64,000 nucleotides of DNA from Chloroflexota bacterium (GCA_016861025.1 BOKO01000002.1:186001-250000); one strand, 5' to 3'; positions 22,510 to 31,728 are shown, counted from the first letter of the stretch. A program made the numbers and translations. Notes: generated by a model not told the origin, from the letters alone.

Positions 22510-23115
22510 GTGACTCGACCAACGACGATCGGTTTGACAGGAAATATCGCCACCGGCAAGAGCACCGTGCTGGCCTGGCTTGCAGGGCGCGGCGCCGCCG
22601 TGATCGACGCCGATCAACTGGCGCATCAGGCAATCGCCGTTGGCGGACCTGCCTACGCCGCCGTGATCGAGGCGTTTGGCCCCTCGATCGTCGCGGACGA
22701 TGGCAGTATCGATCGCAAGAGACTTGGCACCATCGTTTTTGCCGACCCGACGCAGCTTGCCCGGCTGGAGGGGCTGATTCACCCGGCCGTGTTTGAGTTG
22801 GCGCAGTCGATCCTGGCTACCGTCACCGCGCCCGTCGTCGTGATCGAGGCGATCAAGCTGCTGGAGTCGGGTCGCTTGTTGCGTTTGTGCGATGAGGTGT
22901 GGGTCGTCACCGCCGACGAAGCCACCCAGTTGCGCCGGTTGATGCAGGAACGCGGGATGAGCGAAGCGGAGGCGCGCAGCCGCATGGCGGCGCAGTCGCC
23001 ACAGGCGGAGAAGATCAAACGCGCAACGCGCGTCATCGACAACAGCGGCGGGCTGGATGAACTACATCGACAGCTTGAGGCGCTTTGGGACAAACTACGC
23101 ATTTCAACCGATTGA
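22510..23115 (+). CDS. coaE: Dephospho-CoA kinase
   Basis: A 201-residue P-loop kinase that phosphorylates the 3'-hydroxyl of dephospho-CoA, the last step of CoA synthesis. GLTGNIATGKST (residues 8-19) is the Walker A, DADQLAHQ follows as in all CoaE, and the LID region holds the conserved Arg residues (RSRMAAQSP). The GTG start comes straight after a TATAAT box with no ribosome site, so the mRNA is probably leaderless. A small membrane protein gene and dnaJ follow on the same strand. Confidence 0.93.
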   Translation: MTRPTTIGLTGNIATGKSTVLAWLAGRGAAVIDADQLAHQAIAVGGPAYAAVIEAFGPSIVADDGSIDRKRLGTIVFADPTQLARLEGLIHPAVFELAQSILATVTAPVVVIEAIKLLESGRLLRLCDEVWVVTADEATQLRRLMQERGMSEAEARSRMAAQSPQAEKIKRATRVIDNSGGLDELHRQLEALWDKLRISTD

Positions 23116-23145
23116 GCATTTGCGTACAGTGCAAGGACGCTACTT

Positions 23146-23337
23146 ATGGATACACTGAAACGATTTTGGTTCGAGCATCCTGTCCTCTCCAACTGGGCGG
23201 TTCTGGCTGTGGGCATGGTGACCATTCTCTATTTCAGCGCCCGCCATGTTGGGTTTGAGCCGATGCAGTGGGTTGCTTTGATCGGCGCCACCGTCATCCT
23301 GGCCGGTCTGTGCGCCTGGATCATCAACTGGGAATAG
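23146..23337 (+). CDS. Small membrane protein with two transmembrane helices
   Basis: A 63-residue protein with AAGGA about nine bases before ATG 23146. Two hydrophobic stretches are seen, about residues 17-31 (WAVLAVGMVTILYF) and 41-60 (WVALIGATVILAGLCAWII), joined by a short charged loop. It sits between coaE and dnaJ, and its stop lies one base before the dnaJ start, so translation is likely coupled. I do not recognise a family; role unknown. Confidence 0.7.
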   Translation: MDTLKRFWFEHPVLSNWAVLAVGMVTILYFSARHVGFEPMQWVALIGATVILAGLCAWIINWE

Positions 23338-23338
23338 T

Positions 23339-24475
23339 ATGGACAAGCAAGATTATTACGAAGTGTTAGGCGTGCCGCGCGACGCCAGCAAAGATCAGCT
23401 CAAGCGCGCATTTCGCAAACTGGCGCAACAATATCACCCCGACGTGAATAAATCCAACGACGCCGAGGTGCGCTTCAAGGAGATCAACGAAGCGTATCAG
23501 GTGCTTTCCGACGATGAGAAACGCGCGATCTATGACCGCTACGGTCATGCTGGTCTGCAGGGCGTCGGCGCTGGCGCCAATTACAGCGACATGAGTGGCT
23601 TTGGCGACCTCGGCAGCATCTTCGAGGAGCTGTTTGGCGGCTTTGGTGGACGCACCGGCGGTGCATCCAGCCGCAGGCAACCGCGTCGCGGCGCCGATCT
23701 GCGCGCTGACATCCGCCTGACCTTTGAGGAGGCGGTCTTCGGGACAGAACGCGACCTCGACATTCCGCGTATGGAAGCGTGCGATCGCTGTCACGGCAGC
23801 GGCGCCGAACCGCCTACTGCACCGGTCGTCTGCGCTTCGTGCAATGGCAGCGGCGAGGTTAAGCGTCGGCAACAAAGTCCGCTCTTCGGCACAATCGTCA
23901 CGGCGACGCCCTGCCCCTCATGCAACGGAACCGGCGAGGTGATTCCGTCGCCTTGCCAGAAGTGCCGCGGGCGCAAATATGTGCGCGTCACGCGCAAGAT
24001 CAACGTCAAGATTCCTGCCGGCGTTGATGAAGGCACGCGCATCCGATTGGCGGGCGAGGGCGAAGCCGGGCAGCTTGGCGGACCGCCGGGCAATCTCTAT
24101 GTCGTGGTGTCGGTGGAGCCGCACAAATTTTTTGTGCGCAACGGCAGCGATATTTTGTTAGAATTGCCGATCAATGTGGCGCAGGCGGCGTTGGGCGCAA
24201 CCGTCAAAATCCCCACGCTCGATGGCGGCGAAGAGACGCTCGAAATCCCGCCGGGCACGCAGACAGGCGCGCAGTTCCGAAAGCGTGGACTGGGCGCGCC
24301 TCATCTCCAGCGCAATGGCCGCGGCGATATGCTCATCACCGCGCGCGTCGATGTGCCGACCAAACTGACCGCCGAGCAGAAAGAGCTGTTCCGCCAGCTT
24401 GCGCGCACCTTCGGCGAAAGCTCAACGCGCGAGGAGTCGAAGGGCTTCTTTGACCGGCTGTTTGGTTCGGACTAG
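23339..24475 (+). CDS. dnaJ: Chaperone DnaJ (Hsp40, type I)
   Basis: A 378-residue co-chaperone. The J domain with the HPD tripeptide (residues 33-35) stimulates DnaK ATPase. A short Gly/Phe-rich region (about 75-110) follows, then four zinc-binding repeats (CDRCHGSG, CASCNGSG, CPSCNGTG, CQKCRGRK) and the two client-binding beta domains. All key residues are present. dnaK and grpE are not in the window, so this may be one of several DnaJ paralogs. Confidence 0.95.
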   Translation: MDKQDYYEVLGVPRDASKDQLKRAFRKLAQQYHPDVNKSNDAEVRFKEINEAYQVLSDDEKRAIYDRYGHAGLQGVGAGANYSDMSGFGDLGSIFEELFGGFGGRTGGASSRRQPRRGADLRADIRLTFEEAVFGTERDLDIPRMEACDRCHGSGAEPPTAPVVCASCNGSGEVKRRQQSPLFGTIVTATPCPSCNGTGEVIPSPCQKCRGRKYVRVTRKINVKIPAGVDEGTRIRLAGEGEAGQLGGPPGNLYVVVSVEPHKFFVRNGSDILLELPINVAQAALGATVKIPTLDGGEETLEIPPGTQTGAQFRKRGLGAPHLQRNGRGDMLITARVDVPTKLTAEQKELFRQLARTFGESSTREESKGFFDRLFGSD

Positions 24476-24479
24476 AGAG

Positions 24480-24519
24480 TAGGAGATTGGAGAGTGGAGA
24501 TTGGAGAGTAGAGATTGGG
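24480..24519. repeat. Short tandem GGAGATTGGAGAGT-type repeat
   Basis: The motif GGAGATT/GGAGAGT is repeated about three times directly after dnaJ. A 15-base part (TGGAGAGTAGAGATT, 24502-24516) recurs exactly at 31078-31092 beside the ABC pseudogene. In the rest of the 24476-24726 gap I see no gene or clear promoter. Confidence 0.5.
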
Positions 24520-24726
24520 TAACGTCAGTCCCGAATTGCTGTAGAGTACTTTGGAGATGACTAGCGCTCACCTGGCCGAGTTGTCCCAGGCGCTCCACCA
24601 GTCTCCAACAAACTCTATTCCGTCAATGCGTGTGCGGCCAGCGTTCCGGCGCCCATGATTCCCAATGGACCGACCTACAGTAGGCTCATTAGCACGTTGA
24701 AGTTGAAATAGTGCAAAGATAGTGCT

Positions 24727-25719
24727 ATGTCAACCATCCTTGAAATTTCTGTCGAGTGCGACGCTGAAGCTGCGGAGGCGGTCAGCGAGTTGTTCAATCG
24801 CTTCAACGGTGGCGATTACGACGCCGACAGCGAGGCAGGCGAGGCGAGTGGCGGCGGCGCCGTGATCGAGACGACCGGCTATGACGACTTCGGCGAGCCG
24901 ATCGCAGGCGAGTTTCGCATCGTCGTCAAGACCTACATCAAACCGGGCGACCGTGGGGAGCAGATTCGCCAACAGATCGAAGAAGGGCTCTGGTTCCTCT
25001 CGCGTATCTATCCGATGCCGGAGCCACAGTTGCGTACGCTGCGCGAGGAAGATTGGGCGAACGCCTGGAAACGCTTCTACAAGCCGCTGCGCGTGGGGCG
25101 ACGCGTGCTCCTCAAGCCAAGCTGGGAGCAGGTCGATGCTGCGCCGGAGGACATCGTCGTGGAGCTTGACCCTGGCATGGCGTTCGGCACCGGGCTGCAT
25201 CCGAGCACGCGGCTATGCATCGCCGCGCTGGAAGAATATGTCCATCCTGGCGACGCCGTGCTCGACGTTGGGACCGGCAGCGGTGTGCTGGCGATCGTGG
25301 CGCACAAGCTCGGCGCAGCCACCATCCTTGCCACCGACATTGACCCGATCGCCGTCGAAGTGACACAAGAAAACGCTGCGCGCAACAACGTCCCTTTGCA
25401 TGTAAATCCCGGCATCATGGTTGAGCAAGGCAGCATCCCGAAAAACGCCGCCGCCCGCTTCGATGTCGTCGTTGCCAACATCCTGGCGGAGGTGCTGGTC
25501 AAGCTCTTCGACGGCGAGTACAGCTATCCGCCGTTGGCGGAGCCGCTCAAGCCGGGCGGAGCGCTGATCCTTTCGGGCATCATCGAGGAGCGCGCCGAGA
25601 TAGTCGTTGCGGCGGCGCAGCGCCACGGTTGCACATTGATCGACCGCAAACAGGAAGGCGATTGGGTGGCGTTGGTCGTGCGCAAGCAGGCGGAGGAAAC
25701 GCAACCCCATGACGGCTGA
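24727..25719 (+). CDS. prmA: Ribosomal protein L11 methyltransferase
   Basis: A 330-residue S-adenosylmethionine-dependent methyltransferase. The N-terminal domain recognises ribosomal protein L11; the catalytic domain has motif I LDVGTGSGVLAI and the PrmA-specific PGMAFGTGLHPSTRLC. It trimethylates L11 in the cytoplasm. The first 60 residues carry an acidic, Gly-rich insert compared with the E. coli enzyme. The rsmE gene overlaps its end by 11 bases, a common prmA-rsmE pairing. Confidence 0.93.
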   Translation: MSTILEISVECDAEAAEAVSELFNRFNGGDYDADSEAGEASGGGAVIETTGYDDFGEPIAGEFRIVVKTYIKPGDRGEQIRQQIEEGLWFLSRIYPMPEPQLRTLREEDWANAWKRFYKPLRVGRRVLLKPSWEQVDAAPEDIVVELDPGMAFGTGLHPSTRLCIAALEEYVHPGDAVLDVGTGSGVLAIVAHKLGAATILATDIDPIAVEVTQENAARNNVPLHVNPGIMVEQGSIPKNAAARFDVVVANILAEVLVKLFDGEYSYPPLAEPLKPGGALILSGIIEERAEIVVAAAQRHGCTLIDRKQEGDWVALVVRKQAEETQPHDG

Positions 25720-26479
25720 GGTGTGGCGCACCCGCCATCGCTTTTTGGTGGAGACTCCTCTAGGCGTCGGTGCAGAACCACGGCTCGACGCGTTGGCGCA
25801 TCAGCTCGGCGCAGTGTTGCGGCTGAAACCCAGCGATCCGATTGTATTGATCAACGGCGACGGCTGCGAATATCTGGCGCAGCTCACCGAGATCGGCGCA
25901 CGCCGCGCCGCAGCCCGCGTGCTTGACCTGCGTCACACCGCCGCCGACCCGCGCATCGATTTGACGCTCTATATGGCGACGCTCAAGCAAGATAAGTTCG
26001 AGTGGGTGCTGCAAAAGGCGACCGAGCTGGGCGTGGCGCGCATCACGCCCGTCGTCAGCCAGCGCAGCGTCGTGCGACCGGCGGCGGCGATGGCGAGCAA
26101 ACGCGCGCGCTGGCTCGCCATCGTGCGCGAGGCGACTGAACAGTGTGGGCGCACGCGCCCACCGCTCCTGGCGGACGCCATCGAAGCGCACAAAGTGAGT
26201 TTGCCCGCCGGCGTCCACGGCTTCCTGGCGTGGGAAGCGGCTGAATCCGACGCGCCGTCGCTTGGCGCCGCCGTTGCCGCTGTCGCCGATTCCATTGGTG
26301 CAGGTCAGCCGCTGGCGCTGCTGGTCGGTCCTGAAGGCGGGCTAACAGCGGAGGAGGTGCAGCGCTTCAGCGCCGATGGCTGGCAGGTGGTTAGCCTCGG
26401 CAAACGCATTCTGCGCGCTGAGACTGCGGCGATCGCTGCGGTCGCCGTCATCATGGAACGCTGCGGTGAACTGGCGTAG
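25709..26479 (+). CDS. rsmE: 16S rRNA (uracil1498-N3)-methyltransferase
   Basis: A 256-residue SPOUT-family RNA methyltransferase. The N-terminal PUA-like domain binds RNA and the C-terminal trefoil knot binds S-adenosylmethionine (LLVGPEGGLTAEEV and SLGKRILRAETA). It methylates U1498 of 16S rRNA in the 30S subunit. Overlap with prmA implies translational coupling. It converges on the sugar decarboxylase gene; a 7-bp hairpin with arms at 26500-26506 and 26514-26520 lies between their ends and may help termination. Confidence 0.93.
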   Translation: MTAEVWRTRHRFLVETPLGVGAEPRLDALAHQLGAVLRLKPSDPIVLINGDGCEYLAQLTEIGARRAAARVLDLRHTAADPRIDLTLYMATLKQDKFEWVLQKATELGVARITPVVSQRSVVRPAAAMASKRARWLAIVREATEQCGRTRPPLLADAIEAHKVSLPAGVHGFLAWEAAESDAPSLGAAVAAVADSIGAGQPLALLVGPEGGLTAEEVQRFSADGWQVVSLGKRILRAETAAIAAVAVIMERCGELA

Positions 26480-26508
26480 GATCAGTGTATGGATTGATAT
26501 TGGCGGCG

Positions 26509-27444
26509 TCACACCGCCAACTGCTTTCTGAACCACTCCACCGTCTGCGTCATCCCTGTGCGCAGATCGACCTTTGGCTCCCAACCGAGAATGCGTCGCG
26601 CTTTGCTGATGTCGGGCTGGCGTTGTTTGGGGTCATCCACCGGCAGCGGCTCGAAGCGGATGCCGGCCGGGTTGCCGGTCAGCTCATTGATCACCGCGGC
26701 AAAATCGTAGATCGTCAGCTCCGCCGGATTGCCGATGTTGACCGGCTCGGTTTCATTGCTGAGCAACAGGCGGTAGATGCCATCCACCAGGTCGCTGACA
26801 TAGCAAAAGCTGCGCGTCTGCCTGCCTTCGCCATAGACAGTCAGCGGCTCGTGGCGCAGCGCCTGGCTGACAAAGTTGGGCACGACGCGGCCATCGCGCA
26901 GGCGCATACGCGGTCCATAGGTGTTGAAGATGCGCACGATGCGCGTGTCGACGCCGTGGCTGCGATGATACGCCATCGTCATCGCTTCGGCAAAGCGTTT
27001 GGCTTCATCGTAGACGCCGCGCGGCCCGATCGGGTTGACGTTGCCCCAATAGCTTTCTTTTTGCGGATGCACCAGCGGGTCGCCGTAAACTTCGCTGGTG
27101 CTCGCCAGCAAGAAGCGCGCTCCCTTCGCCAGCGCCAACCCCAATGCATTGTGCGTGCCCAGGCTGCCGACCTTGAGCGTCTGAATCGGCAATTCCAGGT
27201 AGTCGATTGGACTGGCAGGGCTGGCAAAGTGTAGAATGGCGTCGAGGTCGCCCTTCAGATAAATGTAGTTGGTGACATCGTGGTGAATAAACTGGAAGCG
27301 CCGGTTGCCGGCCAGATGGGCAATGTTGTCGGTCGAGCCGGTGATCAAGTTGTCCATCGCAATCACATCGTGGCCCTCAGCCAGCAAGCGGTCGCACAGG
27401 TGGCTGCCCAGGAAGCCGGCGCCGCCGGTTACAAGAATACGCAT
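26509..27444 (-). CDS. UDP-glucuronate decarboxylase (UDP-xylose synthase)
   Basis: A 311-residue short-chain dehydrogenase of the extended type. VTGGAGFLGSHL binds NAD, the STSEVYGDP region holds the catalytic Ser/Thr, and YDEAKRFAE holds the Tyr-x3-Lys pair. Whole-length similarity to UXS (FASPASPIDYLELPIQTLK, NTYGPRM, IGNPAELT) points to oxidative decarboxylation of UDP-glucuronate to UDP-xylose for surface glycans. ATG 27444 has GAAAGGA upstream; the longer reading to 27486 has none. Confidence 0.88.
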   Translation of the reverse strand: MRILVTGGAGFLGSHLCDRLLAEGHDVIAMDNLITGSTDNIAHLAGNRRFQFIHHDVTNYIYLKGDLDAILHFASPASPIDYLELPIQTLKVGSLGTHNALGLALAKGARFLLASTSEVYGDPLVHPQKESYWGNVNPIGPRGVYDEAKRFAEAMTMAYHRSHGVDTRIVRIFNTYGPRMRLRDGRVVPNFVSQALRHEPLTVYGEGRQTRSFCYVSDLVDGIYRLLLSNETEPVNIGNPAELTIYDFAAVINELTGNPAGIRFEPLPVDDPKQRQPDISKARRILGWEPKVDLRTGMTQTVEWFRKQLAV

Positions 27445-27533
27445 CGGTCGATGAGTCCTTTCAATCGTTTTGAAAACAGCACTCATTCAGTGTACACGAC
27501 TTCGCTCGTAGAAAAGATTAGCGTCTGCTGACA

Positions 27534-28286
27534 ATGTATCAAGCACTACCTTTCGGCCCCATCACCTTGCCCACCGGTCCAATCTTTGCAATGTTTGCCG
27601 TCTTTCTCGGCTTGGAGACCGCTGGCCGCTTTGGCAAGCGTCTCGGCCTGCACACCGACGATGTGTGGAACACCGGGCTGCTGGCGGTGCTGGGAGGCTT
27701 GATTGTAGCAAGGCTATGGAACGTCTTTCAGTTCTGGTATGTCTATTCGGCGGAGCCGACGTTGATCTTCAGCCTGCGCCCCAGCGGATTTGCGCTGTGG
27801 CCCGGATTGATCGCTGCGCTGATTGCCGCCTACGCCTATATGCTGCGCCGTGCGCTCAGCCCGACGCGCATCGCTGCCGCGTTTTCGGTGGGCTTTTTGA
27901 CCGCGGCGAGCGTGGTCTCTGTTTCGGATTACCTGACCGGCGCCATCCTCGGCTTGCCCAGCGACATGCTGTGGGCGCGACCTTATTTCGGCGAAATGCA
28001 GCATCCGGCTGCGCTCTATCGTGCGGTAGGCTTCTTGGTGGCTATCGTGGTTGTCTGGCTGCTCAGCGATCCGCAAAAACCGCTGCGCACCGTCGGCCAT
28101 GTCGGGCTGGCGACCGGGCTGGTTCTGATGATCGCCGATGCATTCGCCGCCAACAGCGCTGTGATCGGCGATTTTCGCACCAGCCAACTGCTCGGCCTGG
28201 CGCTGGCGCTGCTTTCCGCAGCCGGCCTGGCCGTCGCCGCCAGCCGCTCGAAGCATCCCATCGAAGTGGAAATAGAACGCGGATAA
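27534..28286 (+). CDS. Prolipoprotein diacylglyceryl transferase-like membrane protein
   Basis: A 250-residue protein with about seven membrane helices. Several Lgt marks are present: GLIVARLWNVF resembles the Lgt GLIGARLxHV signature and HPAALYRA resembles HPxQLYE. The central RxGNFxNxE motif, which carries the essential Arg of Lgt, is replaced by VSVSDYLTGAILG. The protein is also about 40 residues shorter than E. coli Lgt. It may be a divergent or inactive paralog rather than the housekeeping enzyme. Confidence 0.65.
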   Translation: MYQALPFGPITLPTGPIFAMFAVFLGLETAGRFGKRLGLHTDDVWNTGLLAVLGGLIVARLWNVFQFWYVYSAEPTLIFSLRPSGFALWPGLIAALIAAYAYMLRRALSPTRIAAAFSVGFLTAASVVSVSDYLTGAILGLPSDMLWARPYFGEMQHPAALYRAVGFLVAIVVVWLLSDPQKPLRTVGHVGLATGLVLMIADAFAANSAVIGDFRTSQLLGLALALLSAAGLAVAASRSKHPIEVEIERG

Positions 28287-28363
28287 CGCGGATCAAGCAG
28301 ATTGGCGCGGATTTCTCTCTGCTCTGCGTGAATCCGCCTAACCGCTGAATCCGCATTCCATTT
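28287..28363. repeat. GCGGAT-rich imperfect palindromic intergenic repeat
   Basis: The space between two convergent genes contains GCGGATAACGCGGATCAAG and, facing it, GAATCCGCCTAACCGC and GAATCCGC, so it can fold into a long imperfect hairpin. The same vocabulary (ACGGATCAAG, AATCCG) occurs in the tandem repeats at 37262-37519. Confidence 0.45.
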
Positions 28364-29002
28364 TCATCTCAGGGTGCTGATAATCAGCGCCATACCCTCA
28401 TCAATCGAGATGGTTGCGGTTGTCTCGCTCAGTTCATTGCTGACGCCGCGCGTGCTGCCGAAAGCCAGCGTCGCATTTTCCAACGGATAACGCAGACCGC
28501 GATAAGTGATGCCGGTGACCGCAGCGCTCAGCGGGATCAGGCTGACTGTGGCGCCAACATCTCCATGCAGCGTCAGCGAGCCAGGTCCGCGCAAAATCTC
28601 GGCGATCTGGTCGCCTTCCACCAGCCGGATCGTCGCCGTCCACGCACGCTGCGCCAGGATCAGCAGATTCGCCAACGTTTGATCGAGCCGTCCACCCAAC
28701 GCGCCGATCAAGATCACCTCTGTCGCACCGTCGGCGATGGCGCGCTCGATGGCAAGCTCCAGATCGGTTTGATCCTTGTCGGTGCGGTGCCGTTCGATGC
28801 GCACGCCTTGCGCTGATAGGTCATCGAGAATCTCGGCGGGCAGGCTGTCAAGGTCACCGACGACGACGTGGGGAAGTCGTCCCATTGCCAGCAAATGCAA
28901 CGTTCCGCCGTCGGCGCCGATCAAATAGTCGTCGGGGCGCAACTGCACGACGACTGTGGCAGGATCATGAAGGACGCCGTTGACAGCGATCACAGCACGC
29001 AT
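28364..29002 (-). CDS. Thiamine diphosphokinase
   Basis: A 212-residue enzyme that transfers pyrophosphate from ATP to thiamine to make thiamine diphosphate. The N-terminal Rossmann-like part has the family motifs IGADGGTLHLL, VVGDLDSL and DKDQTDLELA (acidic Mg-ATP site), followed by IGALGGRLDQTLANL. The C-terminal beta domain binds thiamine. It is the last gene of the minus-strand group cinA-DUF6504-nnrE-DUF456, starting 13 bases after the DUF456 stop. Confidence 0.88.
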   Translation of the reverse strand: MRAVIAVNGVLHDPATVVVQLRPDDYLIGADGGTLHLLAMGRLPHVVVGDLDSLPAEILDDLSAQGVRIERHRTDKDQTDLELAIERAIADGATEVILIGALGGRLDQTLANLLILAQRAWTATIRLVEGDQIAEILRGPGSLTLHGDVGATVSLIPLSAAVTGITYRGLRYPLENATLAFGSTRGVSNELSETTATISIDEGMALIISTLR

Positions 29003-29015
29003 ACGATTCTCATCC

Positions 29016-29531
29016 TCAAGGCCAGACCCGCCAGAAAAAGATGATCACCATCACGACAGCGATCAGGATTTCGAGCGCCGAAGCAGCCAGCGAACCGATC
29101 AGGTAGGCCCATGTGGCGCGCAGTGCACGGCGCAGATTGCGTTTGTCGAACCATTCCACCACCAGGGCGCCGAGCATGGCGCCGACCAGCGCGCCGCCGA
29201 TCGTGCCGACGACAGGGATGCCGGTCAGCAGCAGACCACCCGCCAACCCGCCGACAATGGCGCCGCCGATCGCTTTCCAACTGACGCCGGTGTGTCGGCT
29301 GAGCGCGGTCGTGAAGAGCAGCTCCGACGCCCACGCCAGCAGCGCCAGCACGCCCAGGATCGCCAACACCACCCAGTTGATGCGCTCGAAGCCATCGCCC
29401 CACGCCCACACCAGCGCGCCCAGCCAGATCAGCAGGGGGCCGGGCACGAGCGGCAGGATCACGCCGATCACACCGAGGATGACCAGCGCGTAGCCGGCCA
29501 GGTGGAGCCAGTTGACATCGCCAAAAGTCAT
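29016..29531 (-). CDS. DUF456 family membrane protein
   Basis: A 171-residue very hydrophobic protein with about four to five membrane helices and Gly-rich turns (GVIGVILPLVPGPLLIWLGA, then GGALVGAMLGALV), the pattern of the DUF456 family. Function is unknown in the family. Its ATG overlaps the nnrE stop (ATGA, 29528-29531), so translation is coupled. Confidence 0.75.
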   Translation of the reverse strand: MTFGDVNWLHLAGYALVILGVIGVILPLVPGPLLIWLGALVWAWGDGFERINWVVLAILGVLALLAWASELLFTTALSRHTGVSWKAIGGAIVGGLAGGLLLTGIPVVGTIGGALVGAMLGALVVEWFDKRNLRRALRATWAYLIGSLAASALEILIAVVMVIIFFWRVWP

Positions 29532-30280
29532 AGGGCAGCCCAGATGTCGCCGTCTGCAACCGTGAGCGGGATTGTGTCAGCGCGTGCAAAGAGCGGAGGC
29601 GCCTGGACGCCCATGGATTCGTAGAGCGCCGAAGGAACGCTGATGTCAGCCAGATAGAGCGCGCCGCACGCTGCCGCCGCCTCTGGCTGGCGAAAGCCAG
29701 CTTTGGGCAACGCCAGAGTAAGCGTCGTCGCAGCTTGAATGTGCGGCGCGAAGACGCGCCCCGTTCCGGTGTCGACCCCGCTCGGCGCGTCGAGGCTGAG
29801 AATTGGCGCCGCGCTGCTGTTGGCAAGCTGGATCAGGTCGCGAGCGGGGCCGCGCGGGTCCCCACGCAGCCCGTAGCCGATGATGGCGTCGAGCAGCAGG
29901 TCGGCGGGCGGCAGCTCCCAGCCTTCCTCCGCCCACGCCAGCGGCGCACCCATCGCCTGCAGGGTGTGCAGTTGGCGCGCCGACGCGCCTTTATAGCCGT
30001 CCGGCGGGTGGCTGCATACGATCTGCACCCACGCGCCCCAGTTGAGCAGATGGCGCGCCGCCGCCAGCCCACCGCCGCCATTGGCGCCGCGCCCTGCCAA
30101 CACCACGATCGGGCGGTCGGCCACGTCGCCGCCGAGCATCCACCGCGCCAGCGTCGCCAGGCTGCGACCGACGTTCTCCATGATCTGGAGCGGGTCGATG
30201 GCATAGACCTCACCCATCAAACGGTCGATTGTCTGGATTTGCGCGGTTGAGAGCGTAGGAACCAGCACACGTTCGCTCAT
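29528..30280 (-). CDS. nnrE: NAD(P)H-hydrate epimerase (YjeF N-terminal domain)
   Basis: A 250-residue protein that epimerises damaged NAD(P)HX so that a dehydratase can repair it. The start TLSTAQIQTIDRLMGEVYAI, the MENVGRSLA segment, and VVLAGRGANGGGGLAAARHL with the NADPX pocket are typical. The dehydratase (NnrD) domain is not fused here and not present in the window. ATG 30280 follows two bases after the DUF6504 stop; a longer in-frame reading to 30346 lies inside that gene and is rejected. Confidence 0.85.
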   Translation of the reverse strand: MSERVLVPTLSTAQIQTIDRLMGEVYAIDPLQIMENVGRSLATLARWMLGGDVADRPIVVLAGRGANGGGGLAAARHLLNWGAWVQIVCSHPPDGYKGASARQLHTLQAMGAPLAWAEEGWELPPADLLLDAIIGYGLRGDPRGPARDLIQLANSSAAPILSLDAPSGVDTGTGRVFAPHIQAATTLTLALPKAGFRQPEAAAACGALYLADISVPSALYESMGVQAPPLFARADTIPLTVADGDIWAAL

Positions 30281-30282
30281 GT

Positions 30283-30552
<270 letters not shown>

Positions 30553-30558
30553 AATCCC

Positions 30559-31059
30559 TCATTCTACCCCATCCACATAGTCCAGCAGCATCTGCAAGGC
30601 GGCGTGCGCGCTTTGCAACTTGTTCTGGCTGCGGTCGCCGTCCCACACGAAATAGGCGCCGCGTTCGTAGCCGTCGACGGCGCTGAGATGGAGATACGTT
30701 GCGCCGGTCGGCTTGCCGGGCAGCGCGCCACCAGGGCCAGCGATGCCGGTGACGCTGACGGCCACATCCACGCCAAAGAGACGCAACGCTCCCTGCGCCA
30801 TCTGCTGGGCGACCTGCGCCGACACAGCCCCTTCGTGCAACAGCGTGTCGTGGTCAACGCCGAGCAACCGCTCCTTGGCGGCGTAACTGTAGACCACGGC
30901 CGCGCCAGCAAAATAAAGTGAACTGCCTGCGTTCTCCGTGATCAGGTGACCGATCAGTCCGCCGGTGCAGCTCTCTGCGGTCGCCGCCATCAGCCTGCGC
31001 TGCGTCAGCTTCTCGCCGATGCGGCGGGCGAGTGCGATGACCTCCTCTGGTGTGAGCAT
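30559..31059 (-). CDS. CinA C-terminal domain amidohydrolase (NMN deamidase-like, PncC)
   Basis: A 166-residue single-domain protein. The family motif TAESCTGGLIGHLIT holds the catalytic Ser, and SVTGIAGPGGALPGKPTG is the second hallmark. PncC-type enzymes hydrolyse nicotinamide mononucleotide to recycle NAD; the neighbouring nnrE also repairs NAD(P)H, which fits an NAD-maintenance group. ATG 31059 has a strong GGAAAGGAG. An uninterrupted frame continues upstream to 31920 through a decayed ABC ATPase, but I treat that as chance read-through and not a fusion. Confidence 0.88.
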   Translation of the reverse strand: MLTPEEVIALARRIGEKLTQRRLMAATAESCTGGLIGHLITENAGSSLYFAGAAVVYSYAAKERLLGVDHDTLLHEGAVSAQVAQQMAQGALRLFGVDVAVSVTGIAGPGGALPGKPTGATYLHLSAVDGYERGAYFVWDGDRSQNKLQSAHAALQMLLDYVDGVE

Positions 31060-31090
31060 AGACGACTCCTTTCCAAATGGAGAGTAGAGA

Positions 31091-31728
31091 TTATGAAATT
31101 GTGCCACACGGCGCAAAGGAGAGAAAAACGCGGTTGCGAATTTGCCGGTCTGCGAATCGAGCGCGCCGATCGACGAGCAGAAGGCTGGGCTGTGTGACCA
31201 GGGCGCGCGCAATCGCCACGCGCTGCTGCCGCCCGCCGGACAGTTCGTCGGGCCGATGATCGACGCGGTCGCCCAGCCCCACTTGCGCCAATGCCTCCAG
31301 CGCACGGCGTTTGGCGATGCGCCTGGGCACGCCAGCGTAAAAGAGAGCAACTCCATCTGCTGCCGCGCACCACAGCGCGGCGGCAGATGAAAGCGCTGAA
31401 AGACAAAGCCGATCTCACGGTTGCGCAGGTCCGCCAGCCGATTCTCGCTCAACTGTGCGACCTCGACGCCGTTGACTGCATAGCTTCCGCTTGTCGGTCG
31501 GTCGAGCAGGCCGATGATATTCATCAACGTGCTCTTGCCTGACCCGCTGGCGCCGACGATGGCGACATACTCGCTGGCGGCAATCGTCAGCGAAACGCCG
31601 TGCAGCGCATGAACCTGCACGCTGCCCATCTGGTAGGTCTTGGTCACGTCGCGGATGTCGATGACCGGCGGCGCGCTGTGTTTGGAAGTGTTGTTCGTCG
31701 TAACGGTTTGTTTCATTGCCGAATTCAT
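31091..31728 (-). pseudogene. Decayed MacB/LolD-type ABC transporter ATPase
   Basis: From ATG 31728 (ribosome site GGAAAGGGA) the frame reads a normal ATPase with Walker A VGASGSGKSTLMNIIG. Near 31343 the match jumps to another frame (VPRRIAKRRALEAL, then LSGGRQQRVAIARALVTQP), and at about 31165 it jumps back (GALDSQTG). The second jump fits a loss of about eight bases and removes the Walker B Glu; the H-loop and everything after are missing. No partner permease remains nearby. It was probably the ATPase of a MacB-like exporter and cannot be functional. Confidence 0.85.
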
